Made by a program: the position numbers and the translations under genes
NCBI RefSeq assembly: GCF_026210795.1
Contig: NC_089444.1
Location: forward strand, 4,516,501 to 4,580,500
Direction: 5' to 3'
Length of the DNA: 64,000 nt
From: Rhizophagus irregularis
Lineage: Eukaryota; Glomeromycota; Glomeromycetes; Glomerales; Glomeraceae
The notes under the pieces: generated by a model
The model's input: only the letters and a program-made list of their open reading frames with translations
Databases searched by the model: none
Told to the model about the DNA's origin: nothing
Part shown: piece by piece, positions 1 through 12,423 of the stretch
How the letters are laid out: each line of letters starts with the position of its first letter
How positions within the stretch are numbered: position 1 is the first letter of the stretch

Positions 1-3000
1 TGAATTTCTTGGAAGGGTATATATACTAAATTTGAGAAAATCCCAAGATTCTTAGCGGATTAATGATCGTTCTAAAAATAGAATCATAACGATCGACATC
101 CCTAATTTAGGTAACAAATCTGTAATTGTGGTTCATTGTATTATGATAAGCAATTTATGCATTATTATTTGAATGAAAATCATTTCGAAAATTAATCGGG
201 TAAAAAAATTGTATATAATATTACTGCGAAAATTCTTTTTAATCCGGCATATTTTAAATAGATTATCTAAATGAAATTTAATTTTCTAAGTGGAAGTTCT
301 GAATTTATTAGAGTGTAAACATACAATATTTTTTGAATTTCATTCAATATTGGCATATTGGCAAAGTTTAAGTAAATATATGATCGGATGTATCCGGAAA
401 TTCGGATACATACGGAATAAGCATTCCACGCTTCAAAACATGAGTCATTCGTACTACTAACCGAACATTCCAAGTTTTTATTTTTTGATTGGCGTATTGG
501 TATACGCCTTATGACAATTTCTTTACATTTCTATTTGTATGATTTTATTAAATCAAAAACAAATTATCGCTCAATTATTTTTATGTTAAAAATTTTTCAT
601 ATTTTTATTTGTAACTTTTGAATTTCATAATAAGGTAAATGATAATCCACACCAAGGTCCCTTAGACCAATAATTAAAATTTTGTAGAACAGGATTGACG
701 TTTCGAAAGTTATAGAAAAAAAGATTGTGAGAAAAATTGGTTTTAAAAAATCATTGTATAATAATAATAAGAAAATATAATGCATAAATAATGATTAATT
801 TAAAGTAATTGTGAAAATCTTATTCAAAATGTATGTACTTTTTAAAATGGTAATATAATCCTTGGTTTTTTTTTTTGAATTCCACCATTTTCGTAAATTT
901 GATTGTTAACTTTATAATTCTTGGGTTACACTACTTTTATAAAAAACCTAATAAAGATTTTATATGGGATGCACGCCATAGTTATTTTTATACTTTCGAT
1001 AAAGGAAGGCATTATGCTTAAAGAAAAAGAAACCGGAGTTTAAATTCATTACAAATTAGCAAATGAGATAATGGCGTTTGTTGACGAGGAAATGATCAAC
1101 ATTGTTTCCCGCTTCCCGTTTAAGCCACGTTTCAGAGTAGAAATTAAATATAGTAAAAGTAAAAAAAAAATTAAAGTTATCGTACAATTTCTAATAAAGT
1201 AGGGTTTGAAAGTAGGGTTTTAAAGTAAGGTAGGTAATAATTACGGCATTTCAGATTACGATTTGGACTTCTACTCAAAATTACGAAAATGACGTATTAA
1301 GTTGGAATTATGCTTGATTTCAGCCAAGTTCGTAATGCCAGGTCAATTTTTTCGCATTACTGTATATCATGTGACGTTATACGAGATTCTAATGCCCTCC
1401 AATAAAATGTTACCGAGGTTATTTAATTGTTGATCACTTAGTTATTATTCAAGTCACGTGACACATACACAAAGTTGCAACTTTACGGCAAATACGTTAC
1501 AACCAGTTACAACTATTACGGCGACTAACACTAGTTTAAAGCTTTATAGAATATTTCCCAACGCTACTGATTTCTGGATAATTAGGTCACCACTAAAAAT
1601 TCATCCTGGGTATACCTCAGCAGCATAATGATAGTTTTAATAAAATTATCAATAAGAGGTTTATTGGTTATGACTTCCTTTACGTGAACCAAAAAATTTG
1701 GAAAGGGGGGATGGTTAGTGAACCGGAAAAAGATTCGCAAAGTTCGCTAAGGAATGTAAAGCAAAAGAGGAGGTGGATTTCATTCGAAAATTGTTATAGC
1801 GAAATATACATATAATCCATTATTTGAAATCGACAGTTTCACGAAAATTCATAAATTCATAACGAAGATAGTAGTGTTAGGCGCAAATGTATATTTTATT
1901 AAGAATAAAACATTACAGAATCTTGATTTTACAATATATACTTTTGTTTGGTATCAATGCGTAATGAGTACGTTTCGATAATAAATCTATATGATTTTTC
2001 ATATCATAAAAGAAGGTTTTTGAGTGGCGTCTGAACGAAATAAATAGTGATGAGAGTATCCTTAGTATTTATTTTTCTGTAGCCACCGGTTTAATGCGTT
2101 TTTTTGAATCAGGTATTAATGTGTATTTTGTTACAGGAAATCAAAGAACCTTAGAAATAAAGTTCGGTGTAACATACTTAAAGGCTATTATTATGGTGGT
2201 GAATTGAGTTTAATGCTCAGATTATGCTAACGAATATTTTTTATTTTGGTTCCACAGGTATTAAGCATTTAAAGCTCGAATAAAACAATGAATACGGTAA
2301 GATAATGATTGTGATTAATCATCACATCTTGTATGAAACTCTTAGCAAGTATCAATAGAGTCAAATGTATCATTGTTTAATTGAAATATTATTATCTTTG
2401 TAGCAGGGAATGCATTTTTGCCTGTTTAACTCAGTCATAATGATATTTCTCAAGCGAGTGAAACCCTCCTTCTATCAAATTCAGTAAGAAGCCGAAGAAT
2501 ATGTAAGTGCGTTAAATAGTTTGTTGAAGGACAAGGCGTTGAATCCTCTAAATAAAAAGAACATCGTTCGAAAGAATAGAGCGTGTGATCTATACTTGTC
2601 TTCGGAGGCACGCAACGACGCAACGTGTGCGGTAAATAATTTATTTAGAGTATATTGAGTATTATTTATGTAATTTATCAATACTATAGTCAATATGTTG
2701 AGCACGATGCGTAATTCATTTACAATAATTATTTTAATATCGCATGAAACAGAATTAAAATAAGTCTTTCCCTTCTATGTTAAGTATATTACCCATGTGT
2801 TGAAATCATACAAAATTTAAATTTGGTAGTGAAGTGTTTTAGAATAAATAAAGTTTATTTTAAAAGACATTTTTATTTCATCTAATAAACAATAATTAAA
2901 TATTTTGTTTTTATTTTACTAATTTGGAAAATATATATTCGTCACGAAATATTTATTATTAATAATACGATTAACTCAACTAATACTAGTGTTGCAAAAA

Positions 3001-3431
3001 TAATTAAAATAGTCAGAGAAAAATTTATCTCTTTTTTATAATGAAAATTTTGATAATCATAATCATATTAAGGATCTACATTGATTTAAAACTAAATGGG
3101 GCAAAAAATACGTAATTTGATGCTAAGTGCTAACCATTTTCGAAAAACTATTCAACTTGAAAGCTTTCATTAATTCCAACTTTATAAGAAAAACCCTTCA
3201 TTAGGCTCATTAGGCTCAGTTGGATTCATAATACTCTGTAATTATTATACGAATTCCATTCAATTAAAGACACCAAATAAGGATTCATTTAAAATGAAAA
3301 AATTATGAAAAAACTTCTTTTCAAAATCTTCTGTTACACAGCCTTTGTGACGTTATTTAGCTCATGAATTTTTATATAATCACTTAAAATCGTCCGTATG
3401 CCCACTAAAACAGACAATAATTACTAAAACC
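1..3431. other. AT-rich intergenic DNA, no supported gene
   Basis: I see no gene that can be defended here. On the + strand about 2489-2665 gives one protein-like reading (it begins EEYVSALNSLLKD and ends in a stop near 2660). It has no start codon, no convincing splice signals and no recognised family, so it may be a decayed exon. The minus-strand reading across the same bases looks like its shadow. The rest is A/T-rich spacer without clear repeats. Confidence 0.6.
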
Positions 3432-4102
3432 ATGACTTCAAATAAAATTTTTAAAACATACCTTCTTATTTTCTTTCTTTTCATTTCCCTTTCTTATCAT
3501 GTTGATGCAAAATGCGAAGAAATCACTAATGGTTTGAGGACGGATGGAAACTGGAATGATAATGATAACTTCTACTCATTTAGTGGCGGAAATATAACTT
3601 TTACACTGACTGAGTAAGTATATAATTTTGTTCCACCGAACAATAAATTTACTTAAGCAGATGTTGGGTCAAATTTATTTACTTTAACTTTTTGTCTTCT
3701 AATATTGATACAACTTTTATTCATAGTATGCCTTGTGGAGCATCAACTCTTTTGATTCAAGTGGTATCCCAAAGTGGAGGAGGCAACTTTAACGTGCGCA
3801 CCTTTACAAATAATGATCTGAACGTCGTAAAAAACATCGGTGTTAACGTTATTGCTGATAAACAACGTCTATTTCGTATACAAGCTAAGGTTGATGACTT
3901 TGTAAACATTAATTGCCCTAACCCCAGTTTCAGTGGAGAACTTTGCTATTCTAAATATGTTGAGCCTCCTGATTGTAAAAAAGAAAGAGATATAGCAATT
4001 GGTGTGCCAATTGCAACCGCGATAATTGGAGTAATAGGTGGTATATTAGGAGTATTAATTAAACAATACTTTGATAGCAGAAATAGTCCATCCACACCTT
4101 GA
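3432..4102 (+). CDS. small secreted, membrane-anchored cysteine-containing protein (2 exons)
   Basis: Exons are 3432-3613 and 3727-4102, joined by a 113-base GT-AG intron (GTAAGT donor, TTCATAG acceptor). The splice restores one frame of 185 residues. The ATG at 3432 starts a clear signal peptide: MTSNK, then a long Leu/Phe/Ile/Ser hydrophobic core ending near VDA. The ectodomain has about five cysteines (KCEE, MPCGAS, NCPNP, GELCYS, PDCKK). A Gly/Ile/Val-rich membrane helix (IAIGVPIATAIIGVIGG region) follows near the C-terminus, with a short tail KQYFDSRNSPSTP. It should therefore be a type I surface protein with a short cytoplasmic end. I do not recognise a family. Small secreted or surface proteins of this kind are common in plant-associated fungi, but nothing here shows an effector role. 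The start, the splice and the topology are seen in the sequence; the function is unknown. Confidence 0.8.
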
Positions 4103-4848
4103 TATAATCTAAATATTTTGCAATTAATTAGACTAAAATATTTGTTCTTTATACTTATTTTACTTTATTCTTTTCAATTTACTATATAGCGATAATTTAC
4201 TTTACCTTTTCAATTTACTATGTAACAATAACCATTTATTCTTTTCGGTTCCATTTATTCTTTTCGGTTTCATGTATAACCATATTTGTTTTTATCAGTA
4301 ATTAGTTATTATTATTTAAGTTCTATAGTAGAGTTTGTTGGGGTCTCATTTAATCTGGGCATCCGGATAAACGGTTAATTTATCCGAATATCTGAGTAAT
4401 TGGTATTTTTTTAAAATTTGATTGATTTAATTCTGATTGATAGAATATTAAAATTATATCACTATGACATTGCTAAATATGGCTTAATTTTTTTGCATGC
4501 TATTAATAAAATATTAAAGTTTTTTCAATATGACAATTAAAATTAATTAATTATTCATATAGTTATGTAATAGACTAATATTTACATTGTTAGACTCATA
4601 TCACATGATGAGAAAATAATATAAAAGAGGACAAAATTTGATTATACCATTTTGTAAATCTATTTCTTTTTTAAATTATTTAATTATTTTTTAACAAACT
4701 GCTAACAATTTGTCCATGTTGAAATATTGTTTATGTTGAAATTCATTCGATTATTCATTTTAAAAGTAATTTCCTCTTTTAAAATGACAAAGACATTGTG
4801 ATAAGAAATCATTTTTTTAAGTCAAGCATAATAGGGGCCACTATATAT
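4103..4848. other. AT-rich intergenic DNA
   Basis: This is the 3' flank of the secreted-protein gene. It contains short local repeats of the kind TTTATTCTTTTCGGTT (about 4220-4270) and no open frame of interest. Confidence 0.5.
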
Positions 4849-4967
4849 GGTAAGTACAGTATGAAGGGTGGTGCGCACTGCAGGGTTCACGATAGGGTTG
4901 GTTTCCACCCTGTTGCATCCAAGGTTACAGCCTGAACGGAGTATCGCACTTACCTAGTTATTTTTTT
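4849..4967 (+). ncRNA. candidate structured RNA, possible Pol III transcript (unassigned)
   Basis: This is a GC-richer island in AT-rich spacer. GGTAAGT (4849-4855) can pair with ACTTACC (4948-4954). Inside it, GTTCA (about 4885) can pair with TGAAC (about 4933), and AGGGTTGG with CCACCCT forms an inner hairpin. A run of seven T follows about 4 bases after the outer stem, as a Pol III terminator would. I compared it from memory with tRNA, 5S, U1, U2, U4, U5, U6 and SRP Alu-domain patterns and none fits convincingly. The pairing is visible; transcription is a guess. Confidence 0.3.
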
Positions 4968-6608
4968 GATGAGGGATATTCATCTCAAGTTAATCAGTAA
5001 CTAACTATTTTTTAATTATTTGAATTTTGTAGGGCATGCCAAATGTACCAATCTTTCGAACCCACCGATCGACATTACAACAATGCCGAAGTATGAAAGT
5101 CAATCTTTTAAATCGTGAACATAATTGAGGAGTTACCTACGAGTATCATTGAAAATATACTTTTATTCTTAAACTCAAAAATAAACCGATTCCTCTTTGC
5201 ATTATCAGCTGATTTGAGCTCAGCTATCAAAAGATTGGCATAAATGGATACATTGTGGCAAACGTCTATGGTAATTTGGGATATCTGAGAGCAAGGCATG
5301 GAACAACACTTTCGTGATCAACTCTCTGTCTTCATAAAGATTTCCTCTCTTGATCCATTCCTTTAATTTTGATTCGATGTATATGATCGTTGAGAAGACT
5401 GTTGATGCAGAAGAGAGTTTGTATTGCATTTTTTAAAAGATTATAATAACATGAATATATCGATCGTTTTGGTGGAATATTTTCCCAATATTCACCAATT
5501 TTGCGGATGAAAAGAAGCATATAAATCTTGAAGAGGGAAATTTGCTAATTCATCATCGTGATTACCTGGAATTTCGATCTTCCAAAGTTTAACATCTTTC
5601 GCTATGAGCGTCAATTTTCTCTCTAATAAGAAAATCTTTTAGCTCGCTAATAGTGTTTTTTATTGTAATAGCATGCACGGCACAGCTGCAGGCACATCCC
5701 TACTATGAACCCAACAAAAAAGAGTTATATAACTTCGTCATTTGAAATGAAGAAACCTTTAAATGGTGTGAAGTATATTATTCAGGTGAAGCATTATAAT
5801 CTATCACTAACAAAAAAATGGAATGAAAAAACTTATCGAGGATAAGATGATTACTATCAATAATTTTACAAGTTTATTTATTTAATATAAATATAATTAT
5901 TTGTAACGTTTATAATAAAATATATAATTTTTTTTGTCCAATGCTATATATAGTATATATCATGTATATTTAAGTGCAGTATTTTTTGATGTTACTATGG
6001 TAAAATGACAAGAGTATTATTTTTAGATTTTTTTTTCTATTTATTATTTCCTGTATGATCTTCATGTGCTATACGAGGTGATGAAATAGATGAAATTATG
6101 TATTCGGAATAATCACCTTTTTATTTAATTATGAACCTCTGGTTTAAACATTTGAAACACTAGTTCCTTCATCATAAAAATTACTTTTGATAATAACGTT
6201 ATTAAATTATTAAATTGAAATAATATGCATCAATCATGGATTTTGTTATCTCACGACTCACGAGATTTCTTTTTTATCAACATTTTTAGATTATTATTTC
6301 ATTATATTCATTGATTACCCCAAATTAATCATATTATTTCTTTAATTTCATTATATATGCACCATATGAACTTTTGATCTTCGTGCATCCTAAATGAAAG
6401 TATGCGTATAGACTTCTAGCAGTTATCGCTTTCAACTGAACAAAAATTAGTGTTTTTGCTAATTCAACTTTCAAATTGGTGGTGATTGTTACACAGATTA
6501 CGAATTCATGTTGCACAAAACACAGCAATTAATTATTTAAGGGTTGACCATTTTCAAATTGGGATTGAAATTTTCTCTCTTTCTTTCGTTAACGTTAAAA
6601 TTATAAAA
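4968..6608. other. AT-rich intergenic DNA upstream of the eIF4G-like gene
   Basis: No gene is supported. The last 60 bases hold a pyrimidine-rich stretch (TTTTCTCTCTTTCTTTCG, about 6570-6590) just before the ATG at 6609, which fits a fungal promoter or 5' leader. Confidence 0.5.
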
Positions 6609-8935
6609 ATGAGTGATGATAAATTTTCACAAAATTTACTTGATTTACTTGAAGATAGCAAGTCATATGATACTCAAGTTTTAGATAATCCTTCGCCTAA
6701 GTTAACTGAAGATTTCATCCCTCTTGACGCAGTACAACGTGAAGTTAAGGTGTTATTGAATAAATTGACGTTGAAAAATTTTGATTCTATATCGAGCCAA
6801 ATAATTGATTATGCTAATAAGTCAAAAGATGAAAGAGATGGACGTATGTTAAGAGAAGTGACTCGTCTAATATTTGAGAGTTCTTTTGATGACACAAGAT
6901 TCTGTGCAATATACGCTCAGCTTTGTCGTACTGTGATGGAAAGAGTTGACCCTGAAATAATTGATGAAAATGTTAAAAATACTGAGGGTAAATGTGTTCA
7001 AGGCGCTACATTATTTAGAAAATATCTTCTTAATCGTTGTCAAGAAAATTTTCAGAAAGATTGGAAGGTTAACATCCCATTTCCTTCCAATGATAAGGGG
7101 GAATTTGATCTATATTATGCAGCTGCAAAAGCTAAAAGACAAAGGCTTAGTCTAGTAATTTTCCTTTGCGAATTATTCAAATTAAATATGCTCACGGAAC
7201 GCATTATTCATGAAATTATAAAGAAACTTTTAATATTTCAAGGCTCGCCTGATGAGGAAGAAATGGAACGCCTATGTAAATTAATGGAAATAGCAGGGAA
7301 ACAACTTGATCATGTTGAATTAAATCCACATGAACAAATGAAATTGATTCAACTTGATCATGCAAAAGCAAAAAAATATATGGAATCTTATTTTGATCGT
7401 ATGGAGGAGATATCGAAGCTTCCAAATTTGTCAAACCGCATAAAATTTATGATAATGGTAAATAATTTTTTTTTCTTGTTATATTTATTATATCGCTCAT
7501 TCTATTTATAAATAAATAAATATATATATTTCTTTTAGGATGTTATCGATTTACGAAATAACGCTTGGAAACCTAGACGAGAAATTCACAATGATGTAAT
7601 AAAATATTATAGAGATTATATAAAATATCATATTCATATTTATTACAAAAATTAAACAATTTTCTTTATTAATCTTAGATTGCAAAGCGAGAAAAGGAAT
7701 CCAAATTTCCGAGACGAACAGCTAGTTCGGGTGCCAGAGGTAAGTTCATTTAGAATCGTGATAGTTTTTATTTATACTGTTGTTAATCATAATTAAAATT
7801 TAGGTATGCCTAAAATGGCAGAGCAAATGCCGCGCAGTGGTTCAAGTCGTCAACATCGATCAGACAAAGGAATGATACAATCACCAGATGGATGGAGTAC
7901 CGTTGGTGGAAGTTGGAATAAAGAAAAAGTTGGTGATCTTACTAAATTTGGATCAGTTAACCGTAGTAAAATCGTCAGTTTAGCATCGGGAGGCATATTA
8001 GGAAGCTTATCAGGAGGGGCTAAAGGTTGGAACAAGAGTGATAATAAAGATCGGGATGATAAACCTATGAGCTTTAGTAGGATGAATTCAACAACGAATA
8101 TATATAGCGTAATAAATTCAGAGAGCTCGGGGGGAAGAAAGAGCTCTGAACCAATTTCTTTAGACGCTCAAAAACCCTCCTCACCAACGGCGCGTAAAAA
8201 ATTAATTTTAGCCCCACGCACAAAGAGTTTCACACCTGAAGAGCCTGTAAATTTGGCATTTAAATCTACTTTCAGGATGGCATCATCAGCACAAACAAAA
8301 GAAGAATTAGTTACAAAGAAAATCTGTAACAGTATTAACAATATGGTGGAAGAATTCTTCTCAATATGGGAGAGTCAAGTACGTGCAATTAATATAGTAA
8401 GATTTCTCTATATTGCAACTAATATGGTTATATTATTTTTCAGGAGGTCATCACTTGCCTTAAGGAGGATATCCCAGTAAAATACCATCCAAAAGCAATA
8501 GAAACATTCGTAAACAAAGTAATCGAGAAAAAGCAGAGAGATGTGGACAATGTTATGAAATTGTTCAAAGAAATTGCATCCTCCAGAACTTGTGATACTG
8601 ATATTTTTAAAGCTGGGTTTACAGCTGCTTTTGAATTCTTGGAGGATATTGGCGCAGATGCTCCAATGGCTTATTCTTTTACAGGGCAATTATTATCTAG
8701 CACCGGACTTGATTTGCGGGATATTACAAAACTTCTTAAACATTTTGATGATGACAATACAGTTGTAAAAATTTTGAAGGGGTATGCGAATGCTTTAAAA
8801 AATGATGTGGTATGTTAAAATTTTATTCATTGAATTTTTGTTTTCCTTACTAGATTCGTTTATAAATTTTAATTCATATAAAAATAGGATGAACAAGAAT
8901 TTGATCCTAAATTGGTATTCCAAAAGAAAAAATAA
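6609..8935 (+). CDS. eIF4G-like translation initiation factor, short form (MIF4G + MA3; 6 exons)
   Basis: Exons are 6609-7457, 7539-7595, 7679-7739, 7804-8378, 8444-8809 and 8888-8935, all with GT-AG borders that keep one frame (651 residues). Residues about 42-302 are a MIF4G domain: VKVLLNKLTLKNFDSIS, then FDDTRFCAIYAQLC, then RIKFMIMDVIDLRNNAW across the first splice, the signature end of the eIF4G middle domain. Residues about 480-620 are an MA3 domain (EEFFSIWESQEVITCLKED onward). The linker has the DGWSTVGG motif seen between these domains in fungal eIF4G. In the family this scaffold binds eIF4A and eIF3 in the cytosol. Only about 40 residues precede MIF4G, whereas usual fungal eIF4G is far longer, with PABP- and eIF4E-binding regions. 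The one YxxxxL-like stretch (YDTQVLD) lacks the final hydrophobic residue. Either it is a DAP5/p97-like short paralog, or upstream exons were missed. I chose the start because the frame upstream of this ATG is poor. Confidence 0.85.
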
Positions 8936-9365
8936 AGATCCTGTAATACAAAAAAATAGTTTTTTTTTCTTAAGTGCGTTGTTTTTGTTGTTTTTTTAAT
9001 CGTATTTTTACTAATTTAATTTTTTTTTTCACATTTTTTTCATAACTCAGGGATTATAATTTAGTTTATAATTTATTAATTCGCTTAGTCAAAAGATGAA
9101 CGTAATTGTAATATCATCTGTAAATTAGTTGCATTGATAAACCAAAACTCTATTTAATAAGATAAAGCTTAAGACAAATCAAGGATATTATATTTCACAT
9201 TTTTACAAAATTAATTATAAATAAAGGTTTTATTCTTATAAAAAAAATTTCTTTATTTTATAAATTGTCAAAAGAAATATGGATGCGCAAAAAAAAATAT
9301 TTTTTATGTCGTTGAAAAAATTTTTTAATCATATCGGCGGTATGAATCAAAAACATATTTACCGT
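8936..9365. other. 3' flank of the eIF4G-like gene
   Basis: T-rich runs and AT-rich spacer reach the target duplication of the next mobile element. No gene is visible. Confidence 0.5.
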
Positions 9366-9373
9366 ATATAACC

Positions 9374-11081
9374 TAGGGATTGGAATCGATTCCCATTATT
9401 GGAATCGATTTTAAAATCGATTAATCGCGATTAATCGTTTCGCAAATATCGATTTTAAGATTCGATTTTCGATTTTTGATAATCGAAACTAATCGAATTT
9501 ATATTTCACAAAAAATACAAATTACGGTGCAAATTTATAATTATACTTAAAAGATTATTTATAATAATAGAATTTTTATATTTTAATGAATTTATTCAAT
9601 TAAAAGTAATATAATTTGAGAATGTCAAATTCACCGATCACACCCACGTTTTTGATTGGTTACGCGATTACGTCATCATCAATAAATGTTTATTTGTTTA
9701 TTATTTCTAGTACTTTCCCAACTTTAAACCCTTCGCTCAGCTGGTATGTTTTTCTTTTTTTTCTTTTATTGTTTTTATATTTTATTTCTTGCTAACTTTA
9801 TTTTATTCTCTTTAAGTTCTTACTCCTTTCAGTCTTTTGCTCTTTGCAATTAAGGTGTGTTTAGTATTACATAGTCACGATTTTTTGAAGTTTTTGTTTT
9901 TTTTTATTTTGTCTCTTACACTTCGTTTCTTATATTTTGTTCCTTACATTTCCTTTCTAACTTTATTTTGTTTTCTTTTAGGTCCTTAGTTCTTCTCGGT
10001 GTGTTCTTTCTTTTATTTTTTTTTATTATTTTTTTTATTTTGTCTATCATATTTCGTTTTTTTTATGGTTTTTATTTGGTCGGTTGGTTTCCTTCATTTT
10101 TTTATTCCCTACTATTTTTTTATCTTTTGTTTCCATTGTTACTTTTATTTCCTTAATTTTTCATTTCTTTTTCACTCCACTTCATTTTTTTTCGTTCCTT
10201 TTCGCTCGTCCCTCGTTTCTTTCACTCCTTTTCACTCCCCGTGTTTTATATCGCGTATGCAAATGATTAGAAATTGACAGAGAAGTTGGCAAATTTTTTT
10301 CTGTCTTTAAGTGGGCTGAAAATATGTTATAAAGGCCTTCATTTTCTTTTGTTCCTTTCGTTTTTTTCATTCCTTTTCACTCCTTCATTTTTTTCGTTCC
10401 TTTTTATCCCCTTCGTTTTTTTCATCCCTTTTTCACCTCTCTTTTGCTTCTTTCATTTTTTTTACTCCACCTTTGTTTCTTTCATTACTTTTTATTCCTC
10501 TTCATTTATTTTGTTCTTCCCTTCACTTCTTTTGTTGATCTTCATTCATTATTTTTTTCATTATATTTTGTTTCTTACTCTTCTTTTTGTTATTGCACAT
10601 TCTCTTCGTTTTATTTTCATTATTTCTGTTATTTCCATAAATAAATAAATAAATAAAAATTGTTAATATTTATATTTTTAATCAATAAAACGTATCTTTA
10701 ATTAATAAATTATTATTATTATCATTATAAACGTGTAAGTATTTAGTTTAGAAGCTATAGAAATTTTTCGACGTTTTAAAGCACCTGCAAATAAAAATTT
10801 CATTACATTTTAAAAGTTACTTTAAAAAAAATTTTTGATATTTTGATTACAAATGATGTAATACATATTATTCTAACAAAGAGTTCGTCTGCTTCATCAC
10901 GTAATGACGTAATACTTCCTTGTTTAATACTGCAAAATGCTAACTTGTGTTATTAATAAACATTTATTAACGATACTGCGCCACAATAAATAGATTCGAT
11001 TTTTATTCGATAATCGATTTAAAATCGATTCTTGTCGATTTTCGATAGATACGATTTTAATCGAATCTTTTCCAATCCCTA
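9374..11081. mobile_element. non-autonomous hAT-type DNA transposon, about 1.7 kb
   Basis: The ends are inverted: TAGGGATTGGAA at 9374 and its complement ending at 11081 (TTCCAATCCCTA). A perfect 8-base duplication ATATAACC flanks them (9366-9373 and 11082-11089). An 8-base target duplication with a TAGGG end is the hallmark of the hAT superfamily. Subterminal DNA at both ends is packed with ATCGATT/AATCGAT motifs, possible transposase binding sites. No transposase frame exists inside, so the element must have been moved in trans. Confidence 0.85.
9990..10640. repeat. pyrimidine-rich low-complexity tract inside the hAT element
   Basis: The + strand is almost all T and C, with irregular reiterations of TTCATTCCTTTT and TTCGTTCCTTTT. 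The open frames across it (Phe/Leu/Ser-rich on one strand, Lys/Glu-rich on the other) are a composition effect. Its complement resembles the purine-rich arrays at 17785 and 41460. Confidence 0.7.
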
Positions 11082-11089
11082 ATATAACC

Positions 11090-12423
11090 CAACGTAAATA
11101 ATAAAGGAGGCGTAGGAATATAATGTATATAGCTTATAATACAAAACTAACATTTTAATTATTCAAAAAATTGTTGATTCCTGGAAATAAGATTAATGGT
11201 TCAGGACCAAGCCAAAAACACGTTCTGATAATTTATATAACGATTAACTGACTAATTAGTATACTACATTCAATCTGACGTTTTATTATACGAAGCGTGA
11301 TGGTACAGTATGGAGAGATTTGGTGATGGTTGTTTCAACTGTCACCAAATTTCAATGTATTTCTGTTTTTTTTTATGTAATATGTTCTCTTACAGTTACT
11401 GTTTACCGGAAAAAAAAAAATTACAAATTTTCAACTGCGGAATTGCGGAAAAAGTTGCACATTTATTATAGAGTTGCGGTTGTATTATTACATATATAAC
11501 AATACGACGTTGTAATGCATTTCAAATTTCTGGATGGACATACACATTATCTGGCAAAGGTAAAATTCAGAGACGGTATACACTATAAAGATACATGTGT
11601 TACTCTAGGTGTATTATTTTCGCGTTGAGAATTGTAATCTACATCTGTCAATGTTGTTAAAGAAGATAATTTTCTATGATCTGTTTGCATATGAGCGGCT
11701 TGAATGTGAAAAAGGAACAAGAAAAGAATAATCCGATGCATTGGCTATTCGATTTATATTTCAAAATGTTTAATAGATCTTCGATATATTGTGACTCTTT
11801 GAAAAGGAAAAATTTTATTAAACGATCATTTCAATAAGTTCTTGCGAATTGAGCTTAAAAATTTGGTTGCAAATACTATTAAAATTCATTTTTACTCGGA
11901 GCGAAACGAGGGTTTGTATATTGTTTGCTATACATATAGTGATTTCTTTTGTCAAATGTTGTTGCGTCCATTAGCTTGGCATTTGATATCGTAAGTGTCT
12001 AGGCGGTTAGAAAAAATGTTTGGTAGATCGATTCTGCCATGATTGAAAAGTTTTGTTCCCATGCAAGTTCTTATGAATCCCTTTTGATATGTATACATTG
12101 TCTACAATCCTAAAGTGGACGGTTTAGTAATTTTCTGAAAAAATCTTTTTGATGCATGACACATGCATGACGGTCTAATGACATAATAAAAGTGCTTGGA
12201 ACTTTTATACAAGAACCATAAAAAAGGTGTTGATAATAAGAAGAATCAGTGTCAGAATTATTATCAAGATTAACGGTATATGATAAGGAAAAATGTTATT
12301 TTTCATATTGTTGACAACATAGTATATAAATGTCAAAGTAAAAGCGTAAAAAAGTTTTGTGATCATTCTTGTTTGATGAAGAGTACGCACGTGATTTAAT
12401 GAATGTGATATGTTCCAATAATT
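11090..12423. other. AT-rich intergenic DNA, nothing recognised
   Basis: Both strands were read; there are no open frames with protein-like composition, no inverted ends and no tandem units. Confidence 0.5.

Noticed and set aside
2481-2705. Minus-strand 74-codon frame
   Set aside because: Composition and the better plus-strand reading suggest a shadow; neither strand has a supported gene structure.
5040-5080. TTCGAACCCACCG resembling a minus-strand tRNA B box
   Set aside because: No acceptor stem, anticodon arm or A box could be placed around it.
9968-10648. Several long Phe/Leu/Ser-rich open frames on the + strand
   Set aside because: They come from a pyrimidine-only tract, occur in all frames at once and have no start context or domain.
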